Made by a program: the position numbers and the translations under genes | DNA from: Niveispirillum cyanobacteriorum | GTDB lineage: Bacteria; Pseudomonadota; Alphaproteobacteria; Azospirillales; Azospirillaceae | Direction of reading: 5' to 3' | DNA: 64,000 nucleotides | NCBI RefSeq assembly: GCF_002868735.1 | Contig: NZ_CP025611.1 | Location: forward strand, 1,668,501-1,732,500 | The notes under the pieces: model-generated | Seen by the model: only the letters and a program-made list of their open reading frames with translations | The model's database searches: none | What the model was told of the DNA's origin: nothing | In this document: positions 1 to 8,092 of the stretch, one piece after another | Layout of the letters: each line of letters begins with the position of its first letter | Numbering within the stretch: the first letter of the stretch is position 1

Positions 1-63
1 ACGGCGCAGAGTGATGAGGAGATGCTGGACATCCCCGCTTTCCTGCGTCGTCAGGCGAATTGA
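1..63 (+). CDS. ftsZ: Cell division protein FtsZ, C-terminal end only (partial)
   Basis: Only the last 20 codons lie in the window, ending at TGA 61-63. The translated tail contains DIPAFLRRQAN. This is the conserved C-terminal peptide of FtsZ, which binds FtsA, ZipA-type tethers and MinC at the division ring. The following gene is lpxC, and ftsZ-lpxC is the standard order at the end of the dcw cluster in alphaproteobacteria, which supports the call. The strong terminator just downstream closes the dcw transcription unit. Confidence 0.9.
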   Translation, partial: TAQSDEEMLDIPAFLRRQAN

Positions 64-107
64 GGCCCTGAACTTCGTTCAAAATCAAACGCTTATCGCA
101 GTGCACA

Positions 108-145
108 AGGGGCCGGTCCGGCGGGGACCGGCCCCTTTCTTTTTG
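108..145 (+). terminator. Rho-independent terminator after ftsZ
   Basis: A perfect 12-bp stem (108-119 with 125-136, AGGGGCCGGTCC and its complement) with a 5-nt loop runs directly into a T-rich tract. It lies 45 bp after the ftsZ stop and separates the dcw cluster from lpxC. Confidence 0.88.
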
Positions 146-418
146 TTTGTTGCCACAATTAAGACAAAATTATGAAAGTGTTTCAGACACTTACCAGCAC
201 CCTCCGTAACAATCGGTAACAAAGAGTGATTTGAAGCTGGACGCGCACTCTGTCATTTTCACGATGCGGCGATCAGCGATACCGCATTGCAACGCAGGTG
301 GGATGGCGTTGCACTCCTAATTGGCCCCCGGCCAAGGTCGGGACTGCCATTCGGAGCCGGTGGCTGGATTTCCGCATCAGGGGGCGTTACTGTCGATTTA
401 TCGGAAAGGGACAAGCCC
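146..418 (+). other. Intergenic region upstream of lpxC
   Basis: This is an AT-richer stretch than its surroundings (for example 150-200) and presumably holds the lpxC promoter. It contains a short inverted repeat AAGTGT-TTCAG-ACACTT at 176-192. No credible gene is present: the open frame that runs from 287 into lpxC has no ribosome-binding site and its extra 44 residues do not look like LpxC. Confidence 0.4.
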
Positions 419-1312
419 ATGTCCTGGCAACAGACGCTCAATACGACCATTCACTGCGCTGGTGTCGGCCTGCATTCGGGCCGCCGCGTCCGCATGACCT
501 TGCGCCCGGCCCCGGTCGATCATGGCATCAGCTTCATCCGTACCGATGTGCCCGCCGACCGCGCCGTGATCGCGGCTCGCTGGGACCTTGTCGCGGATAC
601 CCGTCTGTGCACCCTGCTGAAGAATGAGCAGGGTACGACCATCGGCACGATCGAGCACCTGATGGCCGCCCTGCGCGGCCTTGGCATTGACAATGCCGTG
701 GTGGAGGTGGACGCACCGGAACTGCCCATCATGGATGGCAGCTCGGCCCCGTTTGTCTTCCTGATCGAATGCGCTGGGATCAAGCAGCAGGACCAGCCGC
801 GCCGCCTGATCCGCGTGTTGAAGGAAGTGCGCGTGCAGGATGGTGACAAGATCGTCAGCCTGTCACCGGCTCCGGTCAGCAGCTTCCGCGCCGAGATCGT
901 TTATGAGAACACAGCCCTGATCCGCCGCCAGGAAGGTTTCCTGCGTCTGACGGACGGCGCCTTCAAGGCGGAGGTCGCCGATTGCCGGACCTTCGGCTTC
1001 GCCCATGAGGTGGAGGCGATGCGCAAGGCCGGCCTGGGCCTGGGCGGCTCGCTGGACAATGCCATCGTCATCGATGGCGACCGGGTGATGAATCCGGGCG
1101 GTCTGCGCCATGCGGATGAGTTCATCCGCCACAAGATCCTGGACGCTGTTGGCGATCTGTATCTGGCGGGCGGCCCCATCCTGGGCCATTACCAGGGCCT
1201 GCGCCCCGGCCATGCCATGAACAATGCCATCCTGCGCGCGCTGTTCGCCGACACCACGGCCTGGCGCCGCGAGGATGCGGAAACCTGGGACAGCCGGGCC
1301 GCCGTGGCCTGA
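419..1312 (+). CDS. lpxC: UDP-3-O-acyl-N-acetylglucosamine deacetylase LpxC
   Basis: Zinc-dependent deacetylase that catalyses the committed step of lipid A synthesis in the cytoplasm. The 297-residue product has the usual family length (about 300). It shows the zinc-ligand motifs TIEHL (His80) and HKILDAVGD (His and Asp), plus the GHYQGLRPGH loop holding the catalytic His region. I chose ATG 419 because it is preceded by AAAGGGA and starts at the family-typical position; longer in-frame starts at 287 add residues unlike the family. The gene stands alone between terminators. Confidence 0.95.
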   Translation: MSWQQTLNTTIHCAGVGLHSGRRVRMTLRPAPVDHGISFIRTDVPADRAVIAARWDLVADTRLCTLLKNEQGTTIGTIEHLMAALRGLGIDNAVVEVDAPELPIMDGSSAPFVFLIECAGIKQQDQPRRLIRVLKEVRVQDGDKIVSLSPAPVSSFRAEIVYENTALIRRQEGFLRLTDGAFKAEVADCRTFGFAHEVEAMRKAGLGLGGSLDNAIVIDGDRVMNPGGLRHADEFIRHKILDAVGDLYLAGGPILGHYQGLRPGHAMNNAILRALFADTTAWRREDAETWDSRAAVA

Positions 1313-1336
1313 TCGGGCTATATCGCTGAAAAACGA

Positions 1337-1366
1337 AGGGCGCCGGACAATCTGGCGCCCTTTTTT
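1337..1366 (+). terminator. Rho-independent terminator after lpxC
   Basis: Stem AGGGCGCC / GGCGCCCT around a short loop is followed by TTTTTT at 1361-1366, 25 bp after the lpxC stop. Confidence 0.87.
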
Positions 1367-1431
1367 CATTTTACTGTCACTGGTATTCACGGGATCATCG
1401 GGCAGTATCCACATCGTTCCGAGGGCGAGCG

Positions 1432-2241
1432 ATGATGCGACGGCCAGTTCCCAGCCTGACTCTTGCCACCCTGCGGGGCTTGGCCATGGCTATGTTGCTG
1501 GCTGTGGCAGCCGTGATGATGGCCCGCGCCGACACTGCCCCTGATGGCGCACCAACCATAGTCCGGCTGTCCAGCCTCGACTGGCCCCCTTTCAGTGGTG
1601 AGGGTCTGCCGAACCGGGGGCTGACAACGGCCATCGTTGAACGCACCCTGGCACGTGCGGGCCTTTCGGCGGAAGTCACGTTCCTGCCCTGGCAGCGGGC
1701 GGTGGCCACGGGCCTGAAGGCGCCAGGCCATGCCGGGTACTTCCCGGAATACCGGACTGCCGCCAGCGAGGCACAATGCCTGCTCTCCGCCCCTATCGGC
1801 AGCAGCCCGCTTGGTTTTGCCGAACGCGTGGCGGCCCCCGTCACCTGGCGCAGCCTGACGGATCTGACGGGCCGGCGCATCGGCACCGTGCGCGGTTACG
1901 TGAATACCGACAGTTTCGACCGCGCCGCCGCCGACGGCACCCTGACCATTGAACCGGCGGTCGATGACGCCACCAACCTGCGCAAGCTGGCGGCGGGTCG
2001 GCTGGACATGGTGGTGATCGACGCCAATGTCCTGGCCCATCTTCTGTCCGCCGACCCGGACCTGCGACCCTTGCGCACGGGCCTGCGCTTCAATGCAAGG
2101 CTGCTGGAGGATAAAAGCCTGCATGTCTGCTTCCGCCCCGGCCCAGATGGTGAGGCGCTGCGCCGCCGCTTTGACAGGGCGCTCGCCGAAGACAGGCCGG
2201 ATTCCATGCTGCAGGCGTCGCGCCCCGCCCCGGAACGGTGA
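1432..2241 (+). CDS. Periplasmic solute-binding protein, family 3-like (SBP_bac_3)
   Basis: The 269-residue product begins with a Sec signal peptide: a basic start, then a hydrophobic stretch LAMAMLLAVAAVMM ending ARA-D near residue 34. The body looks like the amino-acid-type solute-binding fold (VRLSSLDWPPFSGEG near the mature start, then LTGRRIGTVRGYVNTDSF and a late DMVVIDANV). Such proteins either feed ABC importers or act as stand-alone sensors. No permease or ATPase gene is adjacent, so it is an orphan here and its ligand is unknown. Two consecutive ATGs (1432, 1435) are possible starts. Confidence 0.72.
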   Translation: MMRRPVPSLTLATLRGLAMAMLLAVAAVMMARADTAPDGAPTIVRLSSLDWPPFSGEGLPNRGLTTAIVERTLARAGLSAEVTFLPWQRAVATGLKAPGHAGYFPEYRTAASEAQCLLSAPIGSSPLGFAERVAAPVTWRSLTDLTGRRIGTVRGYVNTDSFDRAAADGTLTIEPAVDDATNLRKLAAGRLDMVVIDANVLAHLLSADPDLRPLRTGLRFNARLLEDKSLHVCFRPGPDGEALRRRFDRALAEDRPDSMLQASRPAPER

Positions 2242-2403
2242 CATCAGGCACCAGCCTGCCACGGTTCCGCCAGGATTCACCCCCATCTTCGGCGAAAAGC
2301 GCCTTTGCGTGCGTGCCCGTGACGTTTGCCGCTTGGCGGTGGCGGTCCCGTGCGTGCTATAAGGCATCCCGCATTCATGCTTGCTGCTTGGTTGTCCTTG
2401 CCG

Positions 2404-3231
2404 ATGCTCCGCACCGAACGTCCGAACCGCCGCGCCCGTGTCCTTCGCCATCTGGCGCCGGTCGCCCTCATGTTCCTCGCCGCCTGCTCGGGCAAGAAGG
2501 ATGAGCTGCCCTATGTCGAGCGACCGGTAGAGCAAATCTACTCCGAGGCGTCCAACGCCATCGACAACCGCAACTACACCAAGGCGGCGCTGCTGTTCGA
2601 CGAGGTCGAGCGCCAGCACCCGTATAGCCAGTGGGCGGTACGCGCGCAGCTGATGGCGGCTTACTCGCACTATCAGGCCCTGCGCTATGATGATGCGATC
2701 ACGACGCTGGATCGCTTCATCGCGCTGCATCCGGGCAACCGCAACGCGGCTTATGCCTTCTATCTGAAGGCGCTGTGCAATTATGAGCGTATCAGCGATG
2801 TGCGCCGCGACCAGGGCACCACGTATGAGGCGCTGAAGAACCTGCAGGAAGTGGTCCGCCGCTTCCCCAGCAGCCCCTATGCCCGCGATGCCCGCCTGAA
2901 GATCGACCTGACCCGCGATCATCTGGCCGGCAAGGACATGGAAGTTGGCCGATTCTATCTGGCTACCGGCGAGTATATGGGCGCCATCAAGCGCTTCCGC
3001 CGCGTGGTTGACGAGTATCAGGCCACCAGCCATGTGCCCGAAGCCCTGCATCGTCTGGTCGAAAGCTACCTCGCCCTGGGTATCCGGGAAGAGGCGCAGG
3101 CCAATGCCGCCCTGCTGGGCCATAACTACCCCGGCTCCGTCTGGTACCAGGACACCTATGCCCTGATGAACCGCAGCGAACGGGGCGAGAAGCCGTCGCT
3201 GTTCCAGCGGGCTGTCGACTGGCTGTTCTGA
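2404..3231 (+). CDS. bamD: Outer membrane assembly lipoprotein BamD
   Basis: TPR-type lipoprotein of the BAM complex that inserts beta-barrel proteins into the outer membrane. The 275-residue product carries a lipoprotein signal with lipobox LAAC (Cys near residue 28), then TPR helices: VEQIYSEASNAIDNRNYTKAALLFDEV and the typical QHPYSQWAVRAQLM segment. ATG 2404 gives a normal lipoprotein signal; the open frame extends upstream to 2326, but the extra residues would bury it. The next gene, recN, follows after 42 bp, and bamD-recN is the usual alphaproteobacterial order. Confidence 0.92.
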   Translation: MLRTERPNRRARVLRHLAPVALMFLAACSGKKDELPYVERPVEQIYSEASNAIDNRNYTKAALLFDEVERQHPYSQWAVRAQLMAAYSHYQALRYDDAITTLDRFIALHPGNRNAAYAFYLKALCNYERISDVRRDQGTTYEALKNLQEVVRRFPSSPYARDARLKIDLTRDHLAGKDMEVGRFYLATGEYMGAIKRFRRVVDEYQATSHVPEALHRLVESYLALGIREEAQANAALLGHNYPGSVWYQDTYALMNRSERGEKPSLFQRAVDWLF

Positions 3232-3273
3232 TCCGGCTTTACCATACCCTGACCCCTTCGCTCCGGCTGCGCC

Positions 3274-4950
3274 ATGCTTGTCACCCTGTCGATCCGTGAC
3301 GTCGTCCTGATCGAACGCCTGACGCTGGCGTTCCAGTCGGGGCTTTGCGTTCTGACCGGGGAAACCGGTGCCGGCAAATCCATCCTGTTGGATGCGTTGG
3401 GGCTGGCGCTGGGGGCCAGGGGCGACAGCAGCCTCGTCCGCCATGGCTGCGAACAGGCCAGTGTCACCGCCGAGTTCGACCTGGGCAAGCGCGGCGACCA
3501 CCCGGCCTTTGCCATCCTGCGGGAGCAGGAGCTTGAGGTGGAGGACACCCTCGTCATCCGCCGCACCCTGACCAATGACGGGCGCTCCCGCTGCTTCGTG
3601 AATGATCAGCCGGTTGGCGTCACGTTGCTGCGCCGGTTGGGCGAAACGCTGGTCGAGGTGCATGGGCAGTTCGATACCCATGGGCTTCTGGACCCGCGTA
3701 CCCACCGCGACCTGCTGGACGATTACGCCCAGCTATCGGTGCAGGGCCAGAAAGTGGCCGCAAGCTGGCGCGCCTGGCGGCAGGTGGAACAAGCCCGCCT
3801 GACCGCCGCCGACGATGCCAACCGGGCGCGGGCCGAAGAGGACTACCTGCGCCACGCGGTGGAGGAGCTGGACCAACTGTCGCCCGAGGAGGGCGAAGAA
3901 AAGGCGCTGGCCGAACAGCGCATCGTGCTGCAGCACCGCGAGAAGCTGATCGAGAGCCTGACCCAGGCATCGACCGAACTGTCGGGCGAGCGTGGGGCGG
4001 AACGGGCGCTGGCATCGGCGCTGCGCACCCTGTCCCGCATCGCCGACAAGGCCGGCGGCAAGCTGGACCCCATCATCTCCGTCCTGGATCAGGCGGCCAG
4101 CGAGGTGGGCGAGGCATCGCGCGCCATCCAGGGCTTTGCCGCCGACATGGACAGCGATGGCGGCAATCTGGACAAGATCGAAGAGCGCCTGTTCGCCCTG
4201 CGCGCGGCCGCCCGCAAACACGGTACGGATGTCGACGGTCTGGTGACCCTGCGCGCGTCCATGGCCGCCAAGCTGAACCTGATCGAGGATCAGGGCGACC
4301 TTCTGTCAAAACTGGCAGCACAGGCGGAGACGGCCAAGGCAACCTATCTGGAGGCCGCCAAGGCCCTGTCGGCGGCGCGCGCCAAGGCAGCGGGCAAGCT
4401 GGATCAGGCGGTGGCGGCGGAACTGAAGCCCCTGCGCCTGGAGAAGGCGCGATTCGCCACCAAGGTGGAACAGTTGGGCGAGGAAGGGTGGAGTGCTGCG
4501 GGCATCGACGACATCGCCTTCCAGGTCGCCACCAACCCCGGCACCCCGCCAGGCCCCCTGGCCAAGATCGCATCCGGCGGTGAGTTGGCGCGTTTCATGC
4601 TGGCCCTGAAAGTGGTGTTGGCGCAGGTGGGCACGGTGCCGACCCTGGTGTTCGACGAGGTCGATACGGGCGTCGGCGGGGCCGTGGCCGATGCCATCGG
4701 CGAGCGTCTGGCCCGGCTGGGCCAGCATGACCTGCAGGTCCTGGTCGTCACCCACAGCCCGCAGGTGGCCGCGCGCGGCGCCCATCACTGGAACGTCCGC
4801 AAAAAGGTCAGCGCCGGGCGCACCGCGACGGAGGTCGTGGCCCTGTCGGTCGAAGAACGGCTGGAAGAAGTGGCACGCATGCTGTCCGGTGCTGAAATCA
4901 CCCAGGCAGCACGCGCGGCGGCGGAAAGTTTGCTGGCCGGGCGGGGCTAG
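3274..4950 (+). CDS. recN: DNA repair protein RecN (SMC-like ATPase)
   Basis: Cytoplasmic SMC-family ATPase involved in double-strand break repair. The 558 residues match the family. Walker A GETGAGKS lies at residues 29-36, a long central coiled-coil region (about residues 160-380) is rich in Ala, Glu and Arg, and the C-terminal ABC signature ASGGELARFMLALK and Walker B LVFDEVDTGVGG are present. It probably shares a transcript with bamD. It ends 5 bp from the stop of the convergent luxR-type gene. Confidence 0.95.
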   Translation: MLVTLSIRDVVLIERLTLAFQSGLCVLTGETGAGKSILLDALGLALGARGDSSLVRHGCEQASVTAEFDLGKRGDHPAFAILREQELEVEDTLVIRRTLTNDGRSRCFVNDQPVGVTLLRRLGETLVEVHGQFDTHGLLDPRTHRDLLDDYAQLSVQGQKVAASWRAWRQVEQARLTAADDANRARAEEDYLRHAVEELDQLSPEEGEEKALAEQRIVLQHREKLIESLTQASTELSGERGAERALASALRTLSRIADKAGGKLDPIISVLDQAASEVGEASRAIQGFAADMDSDGGNLDKIEERLFALRAAARKHGTDVDGLVTLRASMAAKLNLIEDQGDLLSKLAAQAETAKATYLEAAKALSAARAKAAGKLDQAVAAELKPLRLEKARFATKVEQLGEEGWSAAGIDDIAFQVATNPGTPPGPLAKIASGGELARFMLALKVVLAQVGTVPTLVFDEVDTGVGGAVADAIGERLARLGQHDLQVLVVTHSPQVAARGAHHWNVRKKVSAGRTATEVVALSVEERLEEVARMLSGAEITQAARAAAESLLAGRG

Positions 4951-4955
4951 ACTGC

Positions 4956-5696
4956 TTACGGCGCGATCAGACCAAGATGGACCGCCATGGCGATGGCGTG
5001 GGGTTTGGTGTGGACGCCAGGCTTCTGCATCGCGTTCTCCACATGGAACTTTGCGGTGCGGTCGGAAATATTCAGGATGATCGCTGTCTCCGCGATGGTC
5101 TTGCCCCGGCAGGCCCAGAGCAGGCAATCACGTTCCCGTCCCGTCAGGGGTGGCGGTGGCGTCAGACCATCGCGCACGCCGCGCAGCGCCAGGGCGCGTT
5201 CGTGATAGGCCAGTGCCGCCAGCCTTAGCCAGCGCGGCGTTCCGGCCGCCAGTTCTTCTGGCTGTTGCGTCCAATACATCGAGATCAGGGAGGAGGCGGG
5301 CCGCCCCGCAGCATCCAGCGCATGAACCGGCAGCACATAGCCCTGGGTGTAGCCATGATCATAGGCCGCCTCCAGCACCCGGCGCGGCTTCGTCCCCCGC
5401 GCCGTGGCGGCGAAATCGGGCAGGTCGGTCCACAGGAAGGGCGTGTTGGTGGCGGCGGCACGGGCAAAGACCGGGTCATGCAGGATGAAGCCCTCATCCT
5501 CGTACGTGCGGGCGAAATCCGCCCGCACACTGGTCTGATAGAAGGGCAGTCCGTCGCCCGCCCGCAATTCGCGGATATCAATGTAGGAGAAGCTGGCAAA
5601 GCCAAGCTGTGACGACAGGGCACCGAACGCGGCATAAAGGCCGTCGAGATCGCGGCTCTCCTCAATCGCACCTAAGGCATCGTCCAGGGTCGGCAT
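4956..5696 (-). CDS. LuxR-family quorum-sensing-type regulator (solo)
   Basis: 246 residues with two domains: an N-terminal autoinducer-binding domain (about 20-165) and a C-terminal GerE/LuxR helix-turn-helix (about 183-242, LTGRERDCLLWACRGKT then ISDRTAKFHVENAMQK). In the ligand pocket the signature HDP (Asp74, Pro75) and Trp89 are kept, and Tyr65 matches TraR Tyr61. The residue at the TraR Trp57 position is Phe61. No luxI-type synthase lies in the window, so this is a LuxR solo that may sense an imported or non-AHL signal. The gene faces recN and is read away from a lux-box-like palindrome at 5742-5757. Confidence 0.88.
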   Translation of the reverse strand: MPTLDDALGAIEESRDLDGLYAAFGALSSQLGFASFSYIDIRELRAGDGLPFYQTSVRADFARTYEDEGFILHDPVFARAAATNTPFLWTDLPDFAATARGTKPRRVLEAAYDHGYTQGYVLPVHALDAAGRPASSLISMYWTQQPEELAAGTPRWLRLAALAYHERALALRGVRDGLTPPPPLTGRERDCLLWACRGKTIAETAIILNISDRTAKFHVENAMQKPGVHTKPHAIAMAVHLGLIAP

Positions 5697-5741
5697 CCAG
5701 TATCACATGAAAGAGGGGGGAGGCCATACGACCCCGTCATC

Positions 5742-5757
5742 CTGTCTGAACAGACAG
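5742..5757. promoter_or_regulatory. lux-box-like palindrome between luxR-type gene and RHH gene
   Basis: CTGTCTGAACAGACAG is a perfect 7+7 palindrome with a 2-bp centre and fits the CT-N12-AG core of lux boxes. It lies 45 bp upstream of the LuxR-type start and 35 bp upstream of the divergent ATG at 5793, so it could control either or both genes. Confidence 0.6.
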
Positions 5758-5792
5758 TGTCGGGCAAAGGCAAAAACTGTCCTACTCTTTTC

Positions 5793-6110
5793 ATGTCGAT
5801 GAAGACCCGCCTCATCCCTCGTCCCCCTGCCCCTGCCGGTCTGCCGGTCGATCACGGGTTGCGTCTGGCCCATGCCATGGATGGCATGAGATGCGGCATG
5901 CCGCGTCGGCAGCGATCATTTCTGATCAATGGGGAGATGCGGGCCGTGCGGATGCCGCCCGATCTGTGGCTGGCGCTGGATGGGATCGCCCTTACGGAAG
6001 GGGTGATGACCGCCTTCATCGTGGAGCAGGTGGCCCGCCGCCGCGCCGCAGGGGTCGGCCTTGCCGCTGCCCTGCGCTGTTTTATCCTGGCTTATCACCG
6101 CCAGGATTAA
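5793..6110 (+). CDS. Ribbon-helix-helix domain protein (RHH_4-like)
   Basis: 105 residues. The C-terminal two thirds (RSFLINGEMRAVRMPPDLW, ALTEGVMTAFIVEQV, then a basic helix and ALRCFILAYHR) resemble the RHH_4 family of small DNA-binding proteins found in alphaproteobacteria, where a beta strand of one dimer arm contacts DNA. ATG 5793 is preferred over an upstream GTG at 5757, because that GTG lies in the lux-box-like palindrome; a third start at 5799 is possible. None has a clear ribosome-binding site. It is divergent from the LuxR solo, so it may be its target. Confidence 0.7.
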   Translation: MSMKTRLIPRPPAPAGLPVDHGLRLAHAMDGMRCGMPRRQRSFLINGEMRAVRMPPDLWLALDGIALTEGVMTAFIVEQVARRRAAGVGLAAALRCFILAYHRQD

Positions 6111-6121
6111 GGAAAGGGTGA

Positions 6122-6184
6122 GGCGGACCGCCTGCCCTCTCCCCCGCCCGCCCTTTGCGGGGGACGGGGGGATGGCGGTCCGCC
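6122..6184. terminator. Long hairpin between convergent RHH and peroxiredoxin genes
   Basis: GGCGGACCGCC (6122-6132) pairs with GGCGGTCCGCC (6174-6184), and an inner C-rich/G-rich pairing (CCCCGC with GCGGGG) fills the loop. Its place between two convergent genes suggests a bidirectional terminator, although there is no long T tract on the plus strand. Confidence 0.5.
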
Positions 6185-6192
6185 TTTCCCGA

Positions 6193-6675
6193 TTACAGCA
6201 CCTTCAGGATGTGCTCAGCGCTCGACACCTCAAAGGCGCCGGGCTTTTCCACTTCCAGACGGGTCACAACGCCATCTTCGGCCACCAGGGCGAAGCGCTG
6301 GCTGCGGTGGCCCAGATTATAGGCCGTGCCGTCCATTTCCAGACCCAGCGCCTTGGTCAGGGCGCCGTTGCCATCGGGCAGCATGGTGACCTTGCCGGCG
6401 ACATTGTTCTGCTTGCCCCAGGCCTGCATGACGAACGGGTCGTTCACGGCCATGCAGACGATGTCTTCCACGCCCTTGGCCTTGATCGCCTCGGCATTAT
6501 CCACAAAGCCCGGCAGGTGCTTGGCCGAGCAGGTCGGGGTGAAGGCGCCGGGAACGGAGAACAGGACGACCTTCTTGCCCTTGAACAGGTCGTCGGTGCT
6601 GACCTCCTGCATGCCGGACTCGGTCAGGTGCTTCAGGGTGACCGACGGGACGCGGTCGCCAACCTTCACGCTCAT
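6193..6675 (-). CDS. Peroxiredoxin, Prx5/PrxII type
   Basis: 160-residue thiol peroxidase that reduces H2O2 and organic hydroperoxides using thioredoxin or glutathione. The peroxidatic cysteine is in PGAFTPTCS (Cys49), the hallmark of the Prx5 class, and a second cysteine, Cys74, lies in DIVCMAVND. The distal part has KVTMLPDGNGALTKALGL and a conserved Arg in HRSQRFALV. ATG 6675 is chosen because GGAGGA sits 6 nt upstream; an earlier in-frame GTG at 6690 overlaps that ribosome-binding site. The gene is monocistronic. Confidence 0.93.
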   Translation of the reverse strand: MSVKVGDRVPSVTLKHLTESGMQEVSTDDLFKGKKVVLFSVPGAFTPTCSAKHLPGFVDNAEAIKAKGVEDIVCMAVNDPFVMQAWGKQNNVAGKVTMLPDGNGALTKALGLEMDGTAYNLGHRSQRFALVAEDGVVTRLEVEKPGAFEVSSAEHILKVL

Positions 6676-6814
6676 CTGGATATCCTCCACAAAGGGGATG
6701 TTGATTGAACCTATGTGCCGTTTCTAGGCCACACCCGGCCCCGCGACAAGCAAAAGGGACCACCAGAAAAACCGCCCACCTTGGCGGCACGGGCTGCTAT
6801 GATCGGCTTCCAGG

Positions 6815-7414
6815 ATGAAAGCCACGCCGCAACCCATGCCGACATCGTCCAAGAAGCCCCTGAATTCATTGACCGGTCAGTTCCTGATCGCCATGCCGCA
6901 GATGCCTGATCCGCGGTTTGAGAAAAGCGTGATCTATATCTGTGTCCACAATGCCGAAGGGGCAATGGGGCTGGTGGTGAACAAGCTCTTCGACGGGATC
7001 AGCTTCACCAGCCTGCTGAACCAGTTGGATATCGAGGTGACGCAGCCTGCCCGTGAATTGACGGTCCATTTCGGGGGACCGGTCGAATCGGGACGCGGAT
7101 TTGTGCTGCACAGCGCCGACTATAACCACGAAGGCAGCGTTCAGGTGAGTGATGGGGTGGTGTTGACCGCCACCGTCGATATCCTGCGCGCGGTCGCAGA
7201 GGGCCAGGGGCCGCAGAATGCCATCCTGGCGCTGGGCTATGCTGGCTGGGGCCCCGGACAGTTGGATCAGGAGATGCAGCAGAATGGCTGGCTGCATGCG
7301 CCCGCCGACAATCGCATCCTGTTTGACACCGACCAGGAACGGAAATGGGAACGCGCCCTGGCCAGCCTGGGCATCAACCTGTCCATGCTGTCGGCGGATA
7401 TCGGCCACGCTTGA
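6815..7414 (+). CDS. YqgE/AlgH family protein (UPF0301)
   Basis: 199 residues with the family landmarks: GQFLIAMPQMPDPRFEKSVIYIC near the start, HNAEGAMGLVVNK, HFGGPVESGRGFVLH, and LALGYAGWGPGQLDQE. The biochemical role of the family is not established; AlgH was linked to alginate regulation in Pseudomonas. It sits alone, divergent from the peroxiredoxin. A second in-frame ATG at 6836 could be the true start, because the family homology begins only near residue 17. Confidence 0.92.
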   Translation: MKATPQPMPTSSKKPLNSLTGQFLIAMPQMPDPRFEKSVIYICVHNAEGAMGLVVNKLFDGISFTSLLNQLDIEVTQPARELTVHFGGPVESGRGFVLHSADYNHEGSVQVSDGVVLTATVDILRAVAEGQGPQNAILALGYAGWGPGQLDQEMQQNGWLHAPADNRILFDTDQERKWERALASLGINLSMLSADIGHA

Positions 7415-7567
7415 CGCGTTGCCTCAGGCGCCGGCGCCGCGCCGGGGGCCATATGCCAAACACAGGCCCGGCTTTGGTCCAAGTCCCGCCGCAATCGCAG
7501 GGCTGGATGATGGGGGGCCACCGGTCTTCCCGACCGGCGGAAAACATCTGGGAATGAGAGATACAAG

Positions 7568-8092
7568 ATGAAACGCACCAACCTTCTGCTGCTGGCACCC
7601 GTGATGCTGCTGGCGGCCTGTTCATCCGTCAGCGACCGCGACAAGGATGCCAGCAGCAGCGGCGGCGGCTATACCACGCCGTTCCCCGGTTCGGGCACGC
7701 CGACCACTGGCGTCGAGCAGTCGAACCTGAATTCCAACCTGTCCCCGCAGCAACAGCTGGCGCAGATCGGTGACCGCGTGTTCTTCGGTCTGGATCAGTT
7801 TGAGGTGTCGCCGGAATCGGCCGCCACCCTGGACCAGCAGGCGCAATGGCTGCGCAGCAATCCCGCCATCACCCTGACTATCGAGGGTCACTGCGACGAG
7901 CGCGGCACGCGTGAATACAATCTGGCCCTGGGCCAGAAGCGCGCCGACAGCGTGCGCCGCTATCTGGTGGCTGCCGGCATCGATGGCAGCCGGTTGCAGG
8001 TCATCTCCTTCGGCAAGGAACGCCCGGCCGTGGCCGGTTCCTCCGCCGATGTCTGGGCCCAGAACCGCCGCGCCGTCAGCGTTGTGAACTGA
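7568..8092 (+). CDS. pal: Peptidoglycan-associated lipoprotein Pal (OmpA-like)
   Basis: 174-residue outer membrane lipoprotein. The signal peptide ends in lipobox LLAAC (Cys near residue 19), a Ser/Gly/Thr-rich linker follows, and the OmpA-like peptidoglycan-binding domain covers about residues 65-174. That domain shows TLTIEGHCDERGTREYNLALG with the Asp and Arg that bind diaminopimelate. The start has GAGAGATACAAG just upstream. Pal normally sits beside tolB; here no tol gene is adjacent, so this is either the main Pal relocated or a second copy. Confidence 0.88.
   Translation: MKRTNLLLLAPVMLLAACSSVSDRDKDASSSGGGYTTPFPGSGTPTTGVEQSNLNSNLSPQQQLAQIGDRVFFGLDQFEVSPESAATLDQQAQWLRSNPAITLTIEGHCDERGTREYNLALGQKRADSVRRYLVAAGIDGSRLQVISFGKERPAVAGSSADVWAQNRRAVSVVN

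Noticed and set aside
1387-3705. A 772-codon minus-strand frame
   Set aside because: It runs antisense through the solute-binding protein gene, bamD and the start of recN, which have clear homology.
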